Origin: Gottfriedia acidiceleris
Lineage (GTDB): Bacteria; Bacillota; Bacilli; Bacillales; Bacillaceae_G
DNA length: 64,000 bases
Direction of reading: 5' to 3'
Assembly: GCF_023115465.1 (NCBI RefSeq)
Contig: NZ_CP096034.1
Span: 2,108,001 to 2,172,000 of the forward strand
Shown: one piece after another, positions 42,734-50,041 of the stretch
Layout of the letters: each line of letters opens with the position of its first letter
How positions within the stretch are numbered: position 1 is the first letter of the stretch
Translations under genes and position numbers: made by a program
The notes under the pieces: model-generated
Database searches by the model: none
What the model was told of the DNA's origin: nothing
What the model saw: only the letters and a program-made list of their open reading frames with translations

Positions 42734-42829
42734 ATGAACTATTTTGAAAATGAAAGTATTCCAACAAAAGAAGATTTTCTTGTAAGTGAAATTGATGAGC
42801 GCGTCGTGATAAAAAAACCAATAAAATAA
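42734..42829 (+). CDS. Short orphan peptide, 31 aa
   Basis: MNYFENESIPTKEDFLVSEI followed by DERVVIKKPIK. AAGGAGTTGGG upstream and a strong terminator 8 nt after the stop support expression. It could be a small complete gene or the front of a gene cut short. Not recognised. Confidence 0.45.
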   Translation: MNYFENESIPTKEDFLVSEIDERVVIKKPIK

Positions 42830-42836
42830 ATAAAGA

Positions 42837-42877
42837 AAAATGGACTAATGGGTTTAACCATTAGTCCATTTTTTTGT
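42837..42877 (+). terminator. Terminator AAAATGGACTAATGG / CCATTAGTCCATTTTTTT
   Basis: 15-bp stem, 6-nt loop, seven T. Confidence 0.93.
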
Positions 42878-42983
42878 ACCAAGGAATTTTAACTTTTTTT
42901 ACATTTAATGATTTGAACTGGTAACATTTAGTTGTAGGAAAATTAAAAATGGTTCGAAAGGTGGAAACAGATGAAAGATTTAA

Positions 42984-43259
42984 ATGGAAAGTGGCACAGC
43001 ACGAATGCAACTTGATGAAGATTTGACAAAAAGAGTGACACAAATAAGGGGTGATATAAGAATGGAAATTAAGGATGGAACAAGTATTTTTGATTCGTTC
43101 GATGTTGTGAAAGAAGCAGTTGGCAGAGTAGATAAAGTCCTTCAAATCGTTGAAGATATCTTAGTAAATGCTTATCAAGCCGACAAATTAGAAACGAAAC
43201 AAGATTTAATTGAAAACGCAAAATTAATTTTACAAGATGCAAGAGAACAACTGAAATAA
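42984..43259 (+). CDS. Small helical orphan protein
   Basis: 91 residues, hydrophilic and helix-rich with heptad-like hydrophobics (VVKEAVGRVDKVLQIVEDIL, then LIENAKLILQDAREQLK), suggesting a coiled coil or bundle. Not recognised. A much better ribosome site (AAGGTGGAAACAG) serves ATG 42971, 13 nt upstream and out of frame, which meets a stop after 14 codons. So either a leader peptide or a small frameshift at the 5' end is present. Confidence 0.55.
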   Translation: MESGTARMQLDEDLTKRVTQIRGDIRMEIKDGTSIFDSFDVVKEAVGRVDKVLQIVEDILVNAYQADKLETKQDLIENAKLILQDAREQLK

Positions 43260-43299
43260 GTGTGTCGAAGTTCGAAAAAATACGCTATAAATCAAAGGG

Positions 43300-43322
43300 G
43301 ATCTGGGTTTCCAGATCTTTTT
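43300..43322 (+). terminator. Terminator GATCTGG / CCAGATC
   Basis: Stem with GTTT loop and five T. The rest of 43323-43457 holds no clear gene. Confidence 0.8.
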
Positions 43323-43457
43323 AATTTTAGAGAATTTCATACGAAAAGATAGTAGCCTCAGTTATTGAATAATGAAGGATTTTGACTTGACTACATTGAA
43401 TAATAAGTGGAGAAATTCCTGAATTACGTTTGATCTTCTGATTAAAAATCTTTAATT

Positions 43458-43493
43458 CCTTATTCAACATAATGGCAGTTTAGTGCAATAAGG
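43458..43493. repeat. Beta-type palindrome joined to promoter module 3
   Basis: CCTTATT...AATAAGG arms around AATGGCAGTTTAGTGC. This is the uninterrupted form of the sequence that hosts the intact group II intron (AATGGCAGTTTAGT before it). Confidence 0.8.
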
Positions 43494-43562
43494 ATAATTT
43501 GAAATTCTAATGAAAAAAGGCGAAATTCCCCCAAATTACAGTAGTGGAATATCCAGTATAAT
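43485..43562 (+). promoter_or_regulatory. Island promoter module, copy 3
   Basis: GCAATAAGGATAATTTGAAA, TTCTAATGAAAAAAGGCGAA, CCCCCAAA, TTACAG (43536-43541), 15-nt spacer, TATAAT (43557-43562). Confidence 0.75.
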
Positions 43563-43610
43563 TACTATTAATGTTATATTAAAAAAGTTGCAAAAGGGAG
43601 AATTTTCAAG

Positions 43611-43817
43611 ATGAGCTTAACTACATTTTTAAATTTTTTAACTTATACCATTACTGATTTTTTAAAAGATAGTATATTGGTAGTTATATTTTTTTTCTTT
43701 TTAATGAAAATCTTTGTGAAACCCATTATAAAAATGATTTTCAAAGTAATACTTGCTGTTATTTTACTTTATTTATTGTTTTATTTTATAAATGACAACT
43801 TTAACTTAATAAACTAG
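43611..43817 (+). CDS. Small hydrophobic membrane protein
   Basis: 68 residues with two membrane stretches (ILVVIFFFFLMKIFV and MIFKVILAVILLYLLFYF) and few polar residues. Not recognised. AAAGGGAG precedes the ATG and promoter module 3 drives it. Resembles other small membrane genes of the island in size and composition but not in sequence. Confidence 0.6.
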   Translation: MSLTTFLNFLTYTITDFLKDSILVVIFFFFLMKIFVKPIIKMIFKVILAVILLYLLFYFINDNFNLIN

Positions 43818-43823
43818 CGCATG

Positions 43824-43858
43824 CGATTCTTCGATATCGAAGGATCGTTTTTTTTATT
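43824..43858 (+). terminator. Terminator CGATTCTTCGA / TCGAAGGATCG
   Basis: Stem with one mismatch around TA, then eight T. It is preceded by ACTAGCGCATGC, a damaged alpha core fused to the terminator. Confidence 0.85.
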
Positions 43859-43885
43859 CAAGTAAATGGCAGATTACTTGAATAA
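43854..43885. repeat. Beta-type palindrome, perfect 12-bp arms
   Basis: TTATTCAAGTAA (43854-43865) and TTACTTGAATAA (43874-43885) around ATGGCAGA. Cleanest copy of the beta family. Confidence 0.9.
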
Positions 43886-43886
43886 G

Positions 43887-43954
43887 AAGAATTCATTTCA
43901 TTGAAAAAATGAGAAATTCGTCCAAGATACAAATCCCTGTCATAAAGGTATAAT
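43887..43954 (+). promoter_or_regulatory. Island promoter module, copy 4 (diverged)
   Basis: Left part altered; right part keeps GAGAAATTCGTCCAAG, ATACAA (43927-43932), 16-nt spacer, TATAAT (43949-43954). Confidence 0.65.
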
Positions 43955-43985
43955 TTTCTAAAGTAAAAGTGAACGAGGTGACAAT

Positions 43986-44270
43986 ATGGAACAAACAAAA
44001 TGGAGAGAGATTGCTCTTATAATTAGCCCTGTTATATTGCTTCCAATCATAATGTTCTTATTTTTACATTTATCTCCATCTGTTGCTATTAGAACACAGG
44101 TTTTTATGGATGGTCATCCAATAATAGCGATTAAAACAGATATTACAGAAGATAGTGGATATTATGATTTAACAAAATTACCAAAAGAATCGGCACCGAT
44201 GTATTTTGGACACTTTAAAGTTAGCAAGCATGGATTTTTATATTTTGCTCATAGTGCTGGATTTGCATAA
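43986..44270 (+). CDS. Membrane-anchored orphan protein
   Basis: 94 residues: one N-terminal helix (IALIISPVILLPIIMFLFLH) and a 60-residue external domain (RTQVFMDGHPIIAIKTDITE...YYDLTKLPKE). Not recognised. GAGGTGAC lies upstream of ATG. Flanked by a beta palindrome/promoter module before and an alpha core after, i.e. another cassette. Confidence 0.65.
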   Translation: MEQTKWREIALIISPVILLPIIMFLFLHLSPSVAIRTQVFMDGHPIIAIKTDITEDSGYYDLTKLPKESAPMYFGHFKVSKHGFLYFAHSAGFA

Positions 44271-44289
44271 AAACACACATTACTTAAGT

Positions 44290-44309
44290 AACTAACGCAT
44301 GCTTTAGTT
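44290..44309. repeat. Alpha-type palindrome core
   Basis: AACTAACGCATGCTTTAGTT, 20 nt after the 94-aa gene. Confidence 0.8.
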
Positions 44310-44340
44310 ACATAACAAATACACAATTTTGAGGTGTACC

Positions 44341-44587
44341 ATGAAAGAGATTTGGATCGAGGCTGAAGAATGGTCAAGCGATTATGACATTTTTTACAAA
44401 TAAGAATATATTAAGCCTAAAAAATAAGAACGAAGCTACCGGTGAATGTCTTAATGGTAAATATTTTTGGGCACCTGATATGTTATTGATTAAAGAAATA
44501 AGTCGTAAAACAATAACAAAAGTGGTCACTCAATTATTGACTAATGGAGAATTTTGGAGAGTATTTAAAAAGATTGAATTAGAATAA
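44341..44587 (+). pseudogene. Disrupted small gene, immunity-protein-like
   Basis: From ATG 44341 (GAGGTG upstream) the frame reads MKEIWIEAEEWSSDYDIFYK then stop at 44401. The next frame continues TFFTNKNILSLKNKNEATGE, CLNGKYFWAPDMLLIKEISR to 44587. The two parts look like the front and back of one Bacillus hypothetical protein type with a deletion that removed about 20 residues and shifted the frame. The acidic Trp-rich style is typical of toxin-immunity proteins; that role is only inferred. Confidence 0.65.
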
Positions 44588-44590
44588 TCG

Positions 44591-44622
44591 TTATTCAACT
44601 AACTGATGCCTTAGTTGAACAA
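44591..44622. repeat. Alpha-type palindrome, full arms
   Basis: TTATTCAACTAA (44591-44602) and TTAGTTGAACAA (44611-44622) around CTGATGCC. Ends match RYYYAAC...GTTRRRY. Confidence 0.85.
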
Positions 44623-44654
44623 TTTATCAATAAAGCTAAATTTAGGAGAATCAA

Positions 44655-44837
44655 ATGAAAGTTACAAAAGATATGCTTCAAGAATGTCCAAAATGTGGGT
44701 ACAAAAAGTGCACTACGAAGTTAGTTATAGATAATCCCAAATATCCTTCTGGTGTAATTCTTAGATGCAAACAATGTAAATCTATTTTTGCTTCAACTGA
44801 TGAAGGATGGCAATATTTTAAAGAATGGAAATGGTAA
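44655..44837 (+). CDS. Small zinc-ribbon-like protein
   Basis: 60 residues with CPKCGYKKC (15-23) and CKQCK (about 41-45), two Cys-x2-Cys knuckles about 25 residues apart, as in zinc ribbons. The C-terminus is aromatic (DEGWQYFKEWKW). A metal-binding fold is likely; function unknown. AGGAGA precedes the ATG. Followed by a truncated long alpha repeat. Confidence 0.65.
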   Translation: MKVTKDMLQECPKCGYKKCTTKLVIDNPKYPSGVILRCKQCKSIFASTDEGWQYFKEWKW

Positions 44838-44841
44838 AAAT

Positions 44842-44871
44842 CTTATGCAACTACCATGAAATTAAACTTCT
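44842..44871. repeat. Truncated long alpha-type repeat
   Basis: CTTATGCAACTACCATGAAA and TTAAACTTC match the first third of the 96-bp repeats at 33459 and 42417; the remainder is missing. Confidence 0.65.
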
Positions 44872-44973
44872 GAAAAATCAGTAAAAAGGTAACACTAAAT
44901 AGAAGCAGCTAATTCGTTTTTTTTTAAAGTGTAGCTACTCATTATTCGGTGATTTATGGACTGATCTAATAGA

Positions 44974-45282
44974 CTAGGAGGCTGAGGCTTCTGTTATATT
45001 CACTGTGTAACCTAAGTTTTCTAGTCTTCGTACAGAATGGCGGAAAATAGATTCTTGTCTTTGCTTATCAAAGTAATCTTCGCCTAAATCAACGTACATT
45101 TCTTTTCGAGTTAAAAGGTAATATGCAATTCTTAACATTGCGTGCGCAACTACGATTGCTTCCTTTTTCTGTCCTTTTCGTCCAGTTGTACGCCTATACA
45201 GTGCACCAAGATAGTTTTTAGATCCTCTTACTGATTCCCCTACTTTTGTGTTGCCTTTTTTATGGTTAATTTTCAGGGTAGC
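44974..45282 (-). pseudogene. IS110-family transposase C-terminal remnant
   Basis: Minus-strand translation gives NHKKGNTKVGESVRGSKNYL, GALYRRTTGRKGQKKEAIVV, AHAMLRIAYYLLTRKEMYVD, LGEDYFDKQRQESIFRHSVR and a stop at 44974. This is the transposase_20/C-terminal end of IS110/IS1111-type transposases. A stop in frame at 45283 and the lack of the DEDD N-terminal half show it is a fragment. It marks the right border of the island. Confidence 0.8.
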
Positions 45283-45491
45283 CTAAGTAAAAATAACTGT
45301 TTTAATCACTTTATTACATTTATGGTATGAAACTGTGTAAGGATTAACGTAAATACATAATGTTTTTCTATTTAAAATAAAAATGTGGTAAAATTCAGAT
45401 AAATATAGAAATTATCCAAGCATACATATGAAATAATACCTATCGTTTATTTTTATTGGAATGGTCTTAAAACTGACTATGGAGTGATTTA

Positions 45492-45731
45492 ATGGAACAT
45501 GCTGGATTCTATTGGGTAGGTTTAATCTTTTGGTTGTTAATTAGTTCCGGATTCATTCTTTTAGTTTTGGGACTATGGAAAAAATCCTGGAAAACATTAA
45601 TAGTAAGCGGAATTGCATTAATAGTACCAACCCTATATTTTGGTGGCGCAGAGAGTTGGTTTAGGTTATTTGTATTTCTTCCATTGATTCCATTAGCACT
45701 TGCTTTGATCATCAAAAGAACCAATGTTTGA
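45492..45731 (+). CDS. Small three-helix membrane protein
   Basis: 79 residues with helices at about 7-27, 35-48 and 57-73 (LFVFLPLIPLALALIIK). Not recognised. GGAGTG precedes the ATG. The hydrolase gene starts 45 nt downstream with its own strong ribosome site, so they may share a transcript. Confidence 0.6.
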   Translation: MEHAGFYWVGLIFWLLISSGFILLVLGLWKKSWKTLIVSGIALIVPTLYFGGAESWFRLFVFLPLIPLALALIIKRTNV

Positions 45732-45775
45732 GATGGGTATAAATATACTGTTTTGAATGAAAAGGAGAGAAGTAA

Positions 45776-46645
45776 ATGAATGTGATTGAAGGTTTTATTG
45801 AAGTAACAGGAGGTAAGGTGTGGTATCAGTTTCATAATAAAAATTCATCTAAAATTCCTGTTGTTGTTTTACATGGAGGACCTGGATCGTCGCATTATTC
45901 CATGCAAGGTCTCCACGTATTAGCAGAAGATCGCCCAGTAATTTTTTATGATCAGTTAGGCTGTGGTAAGTCTGACCGTCCAAAAGATACTTCTTTATGG
46001 AATATTGATAGATTCGTTGAAGAATTAGCTCAAATCCGAGAAGCGCTTTCGCTTGATAAGTTTCATATACTCGGTCATTCATGGGGAACAACACTTGCTG
46101 CAGCATATTATTTATCGAGACCAGATGGAGTTAAAAGTATAATCTTCTCAAGCCCTTGTTTAAGCGCTCCATTATGGGCTGAGGATCAGGATCAAAATCG
46201 AAAACTACTCCCGCTCGATGTACAAGAAACATTAATAAAGTGCGAGGAAAATGGAACAACAGATTCAGAGGAATACAAAAATGCCAACGCAGTATTTAAC
46301 AAATATTTTGTTTGCAGATTAGATCCATATCCAAAATTCCTAAAACAAGGAAAACAATACAGAAATCCAGAAGTATACAATATTATGTGGGGACCTTCCG
46401 AGTTTCATGTAACTGGAAACTTAATGGATTTTGACTGCACTTCAAAATTAAAGGACATCCAAATCCCTACGATGTATACTTGCGGTAGATACGATGAGGC
46501 AACACCTAAATCAACAGAATATTTCAGCGAGCTAACGCCTAATGCAAAATTTCATGTATTTGAGCAAAGTGCACATATGCCGTACATAGAAGAGCCAAAA
46601 GAGTATATACGAGTAGTTGAAGGCTTTTTGAAGGAAGTTGAATAA
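45776..46645 (+). CDS. Proline iminopeptidase-family alpha/beta-hydrolase
   Basis: 289 residues: oxyanion HGGPG (33-37), FYDQLGCGKSDRP (57-69, the family's DQxGxGxS segment), nucleophile Ser102 in GHSWGTTLA, acid Asp in CGRYDEATP, and a late His (QSAHMPYIEEP). S33-family enzymes with this set release N-terminal proline or other residues from peptides; close relatives hydrolyse amides or esters. Strong AAAGGAGAG site before ATG. Terminator follows. Confidence 0.9.
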   Translation: MNVIEGFIEVTGGKVWYQFHNKNSSKIPVVVLHGGPGSSHYSMQGLHVLAEDRPVIFYDQLGCGKSDRPKDTSLWNIDRFVEELAQIREALSLDKFHILGHSWGTTLAAAYYLSRPDGVKSIIFSSPCLSAPLWAEDQDQNRKLLPLDVQETLIKCEENGTTDSEEYKNANAVFNKYFVCRLDPYPKFLKQGKQYRNPEVYNIMWGPSEFHVTGNLMDFDCTSKLKDIQIPTMYTCGRYDEATPKSTEYFSELTPNAKFHVFEQSAHMPYIEEPKEYIRVVEGFLKEVE

Positions 46646-46660
46646 AACAATTGATTTGTG

Positions 46661-46692
46661 AAACGTAAGGTCGATACCTTGCGTTTTTTTGA
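46661..46692 (+). terminator. Terminator of the iminopeptidase gene
   Basis: AACGTAAGGT / ACCTTGCGTTTTTTT hairpin. Confidence 0.92.
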
Positions 46693-46745
46693 TAGTGAAT
46701 GGATTTCGTAAGTAGTTGTGATGTGTTTATTTAGTAGGTGAAACG

Positions 46746-46890
46746 GAAAAATTTGATTTTTAGCAACTCGTAGGGTGTTCATAAGGACTTGTAACAGGAA
46801 AAAGTGAGATTTGGAACCTCATAAAGGGCATCAGGAAGTTAACGGGAGAAAAGTGATTTATAGTACCACATAGAGTGTTCATGGCTATCG
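46746..46890 (+). repeat. Three degenerate tandem repeats of about 46-51 bp
   Basis: Units start GGAAAAATTTGATTTTTAG (46746), GGAAAAAGTGAGATTTGGAA (46797) and GGAGAAAAGTGATTTATAG (46845); each continues with an ACCTCATA-like part and a GTGTTCAT-like part. No coding frame. Function unknown. Confidence 0.65.
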
Positions 46891-47009
46891 GAAGAACAAT
46901 AATGAATACAGCATACATAAAATAGGACCAAATATTATTAGAATTATCTGAAATATTTAGTCCTAAAAATGCAAAAAATTCTATTAAATATCTATTAATT
47001 TTTTTTATA

Positions 47010-47657
47010 CTAGCGAATACGTTGTCGTCTCATCCACTGAGTCGCAACCCATTTTTCTCCGCTAATAACAGGGCTACCTGCATGAATCGTTAGTTCATTG
47101 ATTGCTTCGTCCTGATAAAAATATTCAAAGTATAAAGCAGTGCCTTTTTTAGCGGTAACAGAATAATTAAGTGAAGGAAAAATCGTTTCGCCACCTTCTT
47201 CTACATCATTTAAATAGAGAATGAGTGTACTTATCCTATTATTTTTTGCCCGATGTTTAGAAAAGTAATCAAAATGTGGTTTATACTGCTGTCCAGGTTC
47301 GTAATGAAGAACTTGTAATGGTTCTGCATGTTCGATTGGAATATTCATGATCGTTACGATGCGATTTTCAATACGTTTAATAAGCTCCGTTTCACTTTCC
47401 TCAAAAAACATACCACTACTTGTTCTGATCTCATTTTCCGCATGTGTTAATCCAATTTTTGACCGTTTCATGCGTAACTTTGCATGGTTGATTAACTCGT
47501 CGCATTCTTCATCACTTAAAACATTATCAAGTAAGACAATTAATGGTTCCTCTTTCCGAGTAAGAATCTCAATCTCGCGATCAATTGTTTGGATAATCGG
47601 GCCAGTATGATTAAAAATGGTTTGTTCAGTTTCCTTTAAATTTCCTTCTTCTAACAT
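47010..47657 (-). CDS. 2OG-Fe(II) oxygenase, prolyl 4-hydroxylase-like
   Basis: 215 residues with the P4H alpha-subunit fold. Iron ligands are His128 and Asp130 (YKPHFDYF) and His192 (LTIHAGSPV); Lys202 (GEKWVATQW) should bind 2-oxoglutarate. It hydroxylates proline in a protein, with O2 and 2-oxoglutarate. Bacillus anthracis has a homologue active on collagen-like or proline-rich peptides; the local target is unknown, though a Gly/Pro-repeat protein is encoded at 21164-21544. AAGGAGATG site before ATG. Confidence 0.88.
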   Translation of the reverse strand: MLEEGNLKETEQTIFNHTGPIIQTIDREIEILTRKEEPLIVLLDNVLSDEECDELINHAKLRMKRSKIGLTHAENEIRTSSGMFFEESETELIKRIENRIVTIMNIPIEHAEPLQVLHYEPGQQYKPHFDYFSKHRAKNNRISTLILYLNDVEEGGETIFPSLNYSVTAKKGTALYFEYFYQDEAINELTIHAGSPVISGEKWVATQWMRRQRIR

Positions 47658-48043
47658 TTTTTCACATCTCCTTGTCTATTTCATTAATACAAATCCTAGG
47701 AAAAATTGGTGAGATCATTGCTTTGAACAAATTTCGCAAATCATTTTTGTAGAAAAGAAAAAAACTGGAATTTAGATTGTTGAATCTAGACTACAATACC
47801 CGAAGACAAAAAATTTGTTTTAAGAATAAATTCCTCATTGTGTTCGCAATCTCCTGCCTAAATCATAGCTTATCAGACTGATGTTTAAAGAAAATTTTGA
47901 AAAAATTTTTTAGAAGATATTAATTATTGTAGTATTCGGGAGTTTTGTCGAAAATCATTGTTGAAAACTAAAAATAAGGGGGGATGTTTGAGTTAACTAA
48001 AACAAGAAAAAAGCTAATTAAACACACTATAAGGGAGAAATAA
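47658..48043. other. Intergenic stretch with no evident gene
   Basis: A/T-rich. Only a small hairpin (TTAGATT/AATCTAG near 47776-47793) and, at its end, the AAGGGAG ribosome site of the broken gene at 48044 were seen. Confidence 0.5.
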
Positions 48044-48329
48044 ATGAATACAATAACTGAAGTGTTTTATTCGCCAAATGAAATTTTTCAAGCTTCAGCG
48101 TTTCCAAAAAAATTAAAAAATTAGACTTAGTAATTTAGAGAGCATTCCATTTGCAGTAGGTAACCGTAGTTTTTGGGAATCTAATCCGAAAACGCAGCAT
48201 CTTAAGGCAGTATTTGAAATTGTATTTTGGGACTCGTCCTATAATTTACTGTTTAGTAAAGATGAAACTATATCGCGAATTTTTAGAAATACTTTTAAAG
48301 GGTGGATGGATTTAAATCGTTATAAATGA
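48044..48329 (+). pseudogene. Frameshifted orphan gene
   Basis: MNTITEVFYSPNEIFQASAF then PKKLKN and a stop at about 48122; the adjacent frame continues RLSNLESIPFAVGNRSFWES, NPKTQHLKAVFEIVFWDSSY and on to DLNRYK with a stop at 48327-48329. An indel in the A run near 48110-48118 explains the break. Ribosome site AAGGGAG. About 95 codons; no family recognised. Confidence 0.6.
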
Positions 48330-48398
48330 AGAAATTTAACAGAAAATGTTCAAGGAATGCTAATTAGATAGCCATTTTTTTCAAATCAATTTTTAAAT

Positions 48399-48438
48399 TA
48401 AAAAAGATTAGATGAGTAAAACCATTTCATCTAATCTT
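48399..48438 (-). terminator. Terminator of the phosphatase gene
   Basis: AAGATTAGATG / CATCTAATCTT stem, followed on the minus strand by a T run, 10 nt beyond the stop. Confidence 0.88.
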
Positions 48439-48448
48439 AGTAACCTAT

Positions 48449-49276
48449 CTATTTCATTGTTTGTAAAGCCTTATATCGATCGACTGCTTTTTCATCTGCA
48501 GTTTTTGACATTTTGTAATGATAGATCGCGTCTTCCCAGTCTCCGTACATTGGATTTGGTAATTGGATATACTTTATACCTAGGTCCTTTGCGATTTGAT
48601 CGACATGATCTCTTCGAGTTTTCAAATCCGCTTTATAAAAAATATCTGATAAATCGTTTGAATTATCGCCTATTAACATAACAATTTCATGAGTTTTTGC
48701 AATCTCTGCTTGTCTCGGTCCTTTTTGAGCTGTATCTGTTTTTAAAAATAAATGTTTTGAGTCAACATTCGGTAATCCATGTAAATTCAAATTTTTAATT
48801 GTGTCATCTCGTGTTTTTTCAGGACGATTTGTAAGATAAAAAACATCTACATTCATTTTTTTCGCTGTCAGCAAGAAATCTTTTGCACCTGGAATTAAAT
48901 CAGCTTTTGCCATATGGATCCATTCATCCCAGCCCTGTGGGTAGGAAGTATTATTTTTAATGGACCAAGCAGTATCAGGGGAATTATCAAGGATTGTTTC
49001 ATCAATGTCTAAAACAACTGCGGCTGGTTTCGCTTTTTTATTTAATTTATCACTTGCTTTCTTTTTAACCATTGTTTCAGCAAGCTCTTCTTTTGCCTGA
49101 TTATAAATTTGAATTTGCAAAGCCTTGTTTTCCGCAGAGGATTGAAACCAATTAGTAGACATAACATTATGTTCTTGCGTGCTTCTTGCAAATTCAGCTT
49201 TACTAAAACCAATGCCAGCTAATGAACCAAATGCAAATGCAAATAAGATAGAGAGAATAATAACAATTTTTTTCAT
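48449..49276 (-). CDS. HAD-type acid phosphatase, e(P4)-like
   Basis: 275 residues: signal peptide or anchor (IVIILSILFAFAFGSLAGIG, no lipobox Cys), then a class C acid phosphatase/5'-nucleotidase fold with the DxD nucleophile motif at Asp90/Asp92 (VVLDIDETILDN), FYLTNRPEKTR (motif II) and LIGDNSNDLSDIF (motif III). Such enzymes work outside the membrane and remove phosphate from nucleotides or other monoesters, often for uptake. Single gene with its own terminator. Confidence 0.9.
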   Translation of the reverse strand: MKKIVIILSILFAFAFGSLAGIGFSKAEFARSTQEHNVMSTNWFQSSAENKALQIQIYNQAKEELAETMVKKKASDKLNKKAKPAAVVLDIDETILDNSPDTAWSIKNNTSYPQGWDEWIHMAKADLIPGAKDFLLTAKKMNVDVFYLTNRPEKTRDDTIKNLNLHGLPNVDSKHLFLKTDTAQKGPRQAEIAKTHEIVMLIGDNSNDLSDIFYKADLKTRRDHVDQIAKDLGIKYIQLPNPMYGDWEDAIYHYKMSKTADEKAVDRYKALQTMK

Positions 49277-49486
49277 AATGATTTCCTTTCATATAGATTA
49301 AATGTACTAGCTAAATAAAAATTATGTAGTAAATATCAAAAATTGCTTTTCAAGGTTGTTATTACCTAAAGACTAAAAAATATTCGCCTTTAATTAAAAA
49401 TTTCATTTACCGTAATAACTGAAATTTCTGAATTTAACTAAAAAATGATATGATATAAGGGATATAAGATTCAAGGGAGGCTATCG

Positions 49487-49951
49487 ATGACTATTCATTT
49501 AGAAATCGTAACAAGAGAAAACTGGGAAGAAGCTTTAAAACTTGAAGTAGATCGTGAACAATTAAATTTTGTTCCTTCGGTTTCAGTATCCATTGCAAAA
49601 GTATATATAAAACCAGATGGCGAAAATGTGGAATATATCCCATTTGCAATTTATGATGATCAGAAAATGGTTGGATTTATTATGCATGCTTATGAAGAAC
49701 ATACAACAAATAGTTATTGGATAAATGGGTTTTTAATTGATAAACAGTATCAAGGTAAAGGTTATGGGAAATTAGCATTTACTGAGATGATAAAATGGAT
49801 TGTGAATAAATTTCAGCAGTGCAATGAAATTCGTTTAACAGTTCATAAAGATAATAGAATAGCTATGAATTTATATAAGCTATCGGGATTTAATCCGACT
49901 GGTGACTACTTTGGAGAAGAAGCAGTTTGGTATTATATTGTTCAGAGATAA
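49487..49951 (+). CDS. GNAT acetyltransferase, BltD-like
   Basis: 154 residues: VTRENWEEALKLEVDREQLN and VPSVSVSIAKVYIKP at the front, the acetyl-CoA site IDKQYQGKGYGKLAFTEMIK (about 84-103) with the QxxGxG loop, and DNRIAMNLYKLSGFNPTGDY. The order resembles spermine/spermidine acetyltransferase BltD of B. subtilis; the polyamine substrate is inferred. GGGAGG precedes the ATG. No Blt-type exporter is adjacent. Confidence 0.85.
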   Translation: MTIHLEIVTRENWEEALKLEVDREQLNFVPSVSVSIAKVYIKPDGENVEYIPFAIYDDQKMVGFIMHAYEEHTTNSYWINGFLIDKQYQGKGYGKLAFTEMIKWIVNKFQQCNEIRLTVHKDNRIAMNLYKLSGFNPTGDYFGEEAVWYYIVQR

Positions 49952-50041
49952 CTGAATTTTACGTATGATTAATTTTGAATAATATGTGAACAATTTTTTA
50001 AATGATAGGAATTAGTACCTATTTTCAAGAAATAGTAGGGT

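Noticed and set aside
29985..45283. CRISPR array
   Set aside because: Repeats are irregularly spaced by hundreds to thousands of bases, enclose genes, vary in length and lack equal spacers.
29985..45283. Prophage or ICE
   Set aside because: No capsid, terminase, portal, relaxase or conjugation genes; only a recombinase tail and transposase/intron pieces remain.
47347..47610. Plus-strand frame opposite the prolyl hydroxylase gene
   Set aside because: Shadow of the conserved minus-strand gene; no ribosome site.
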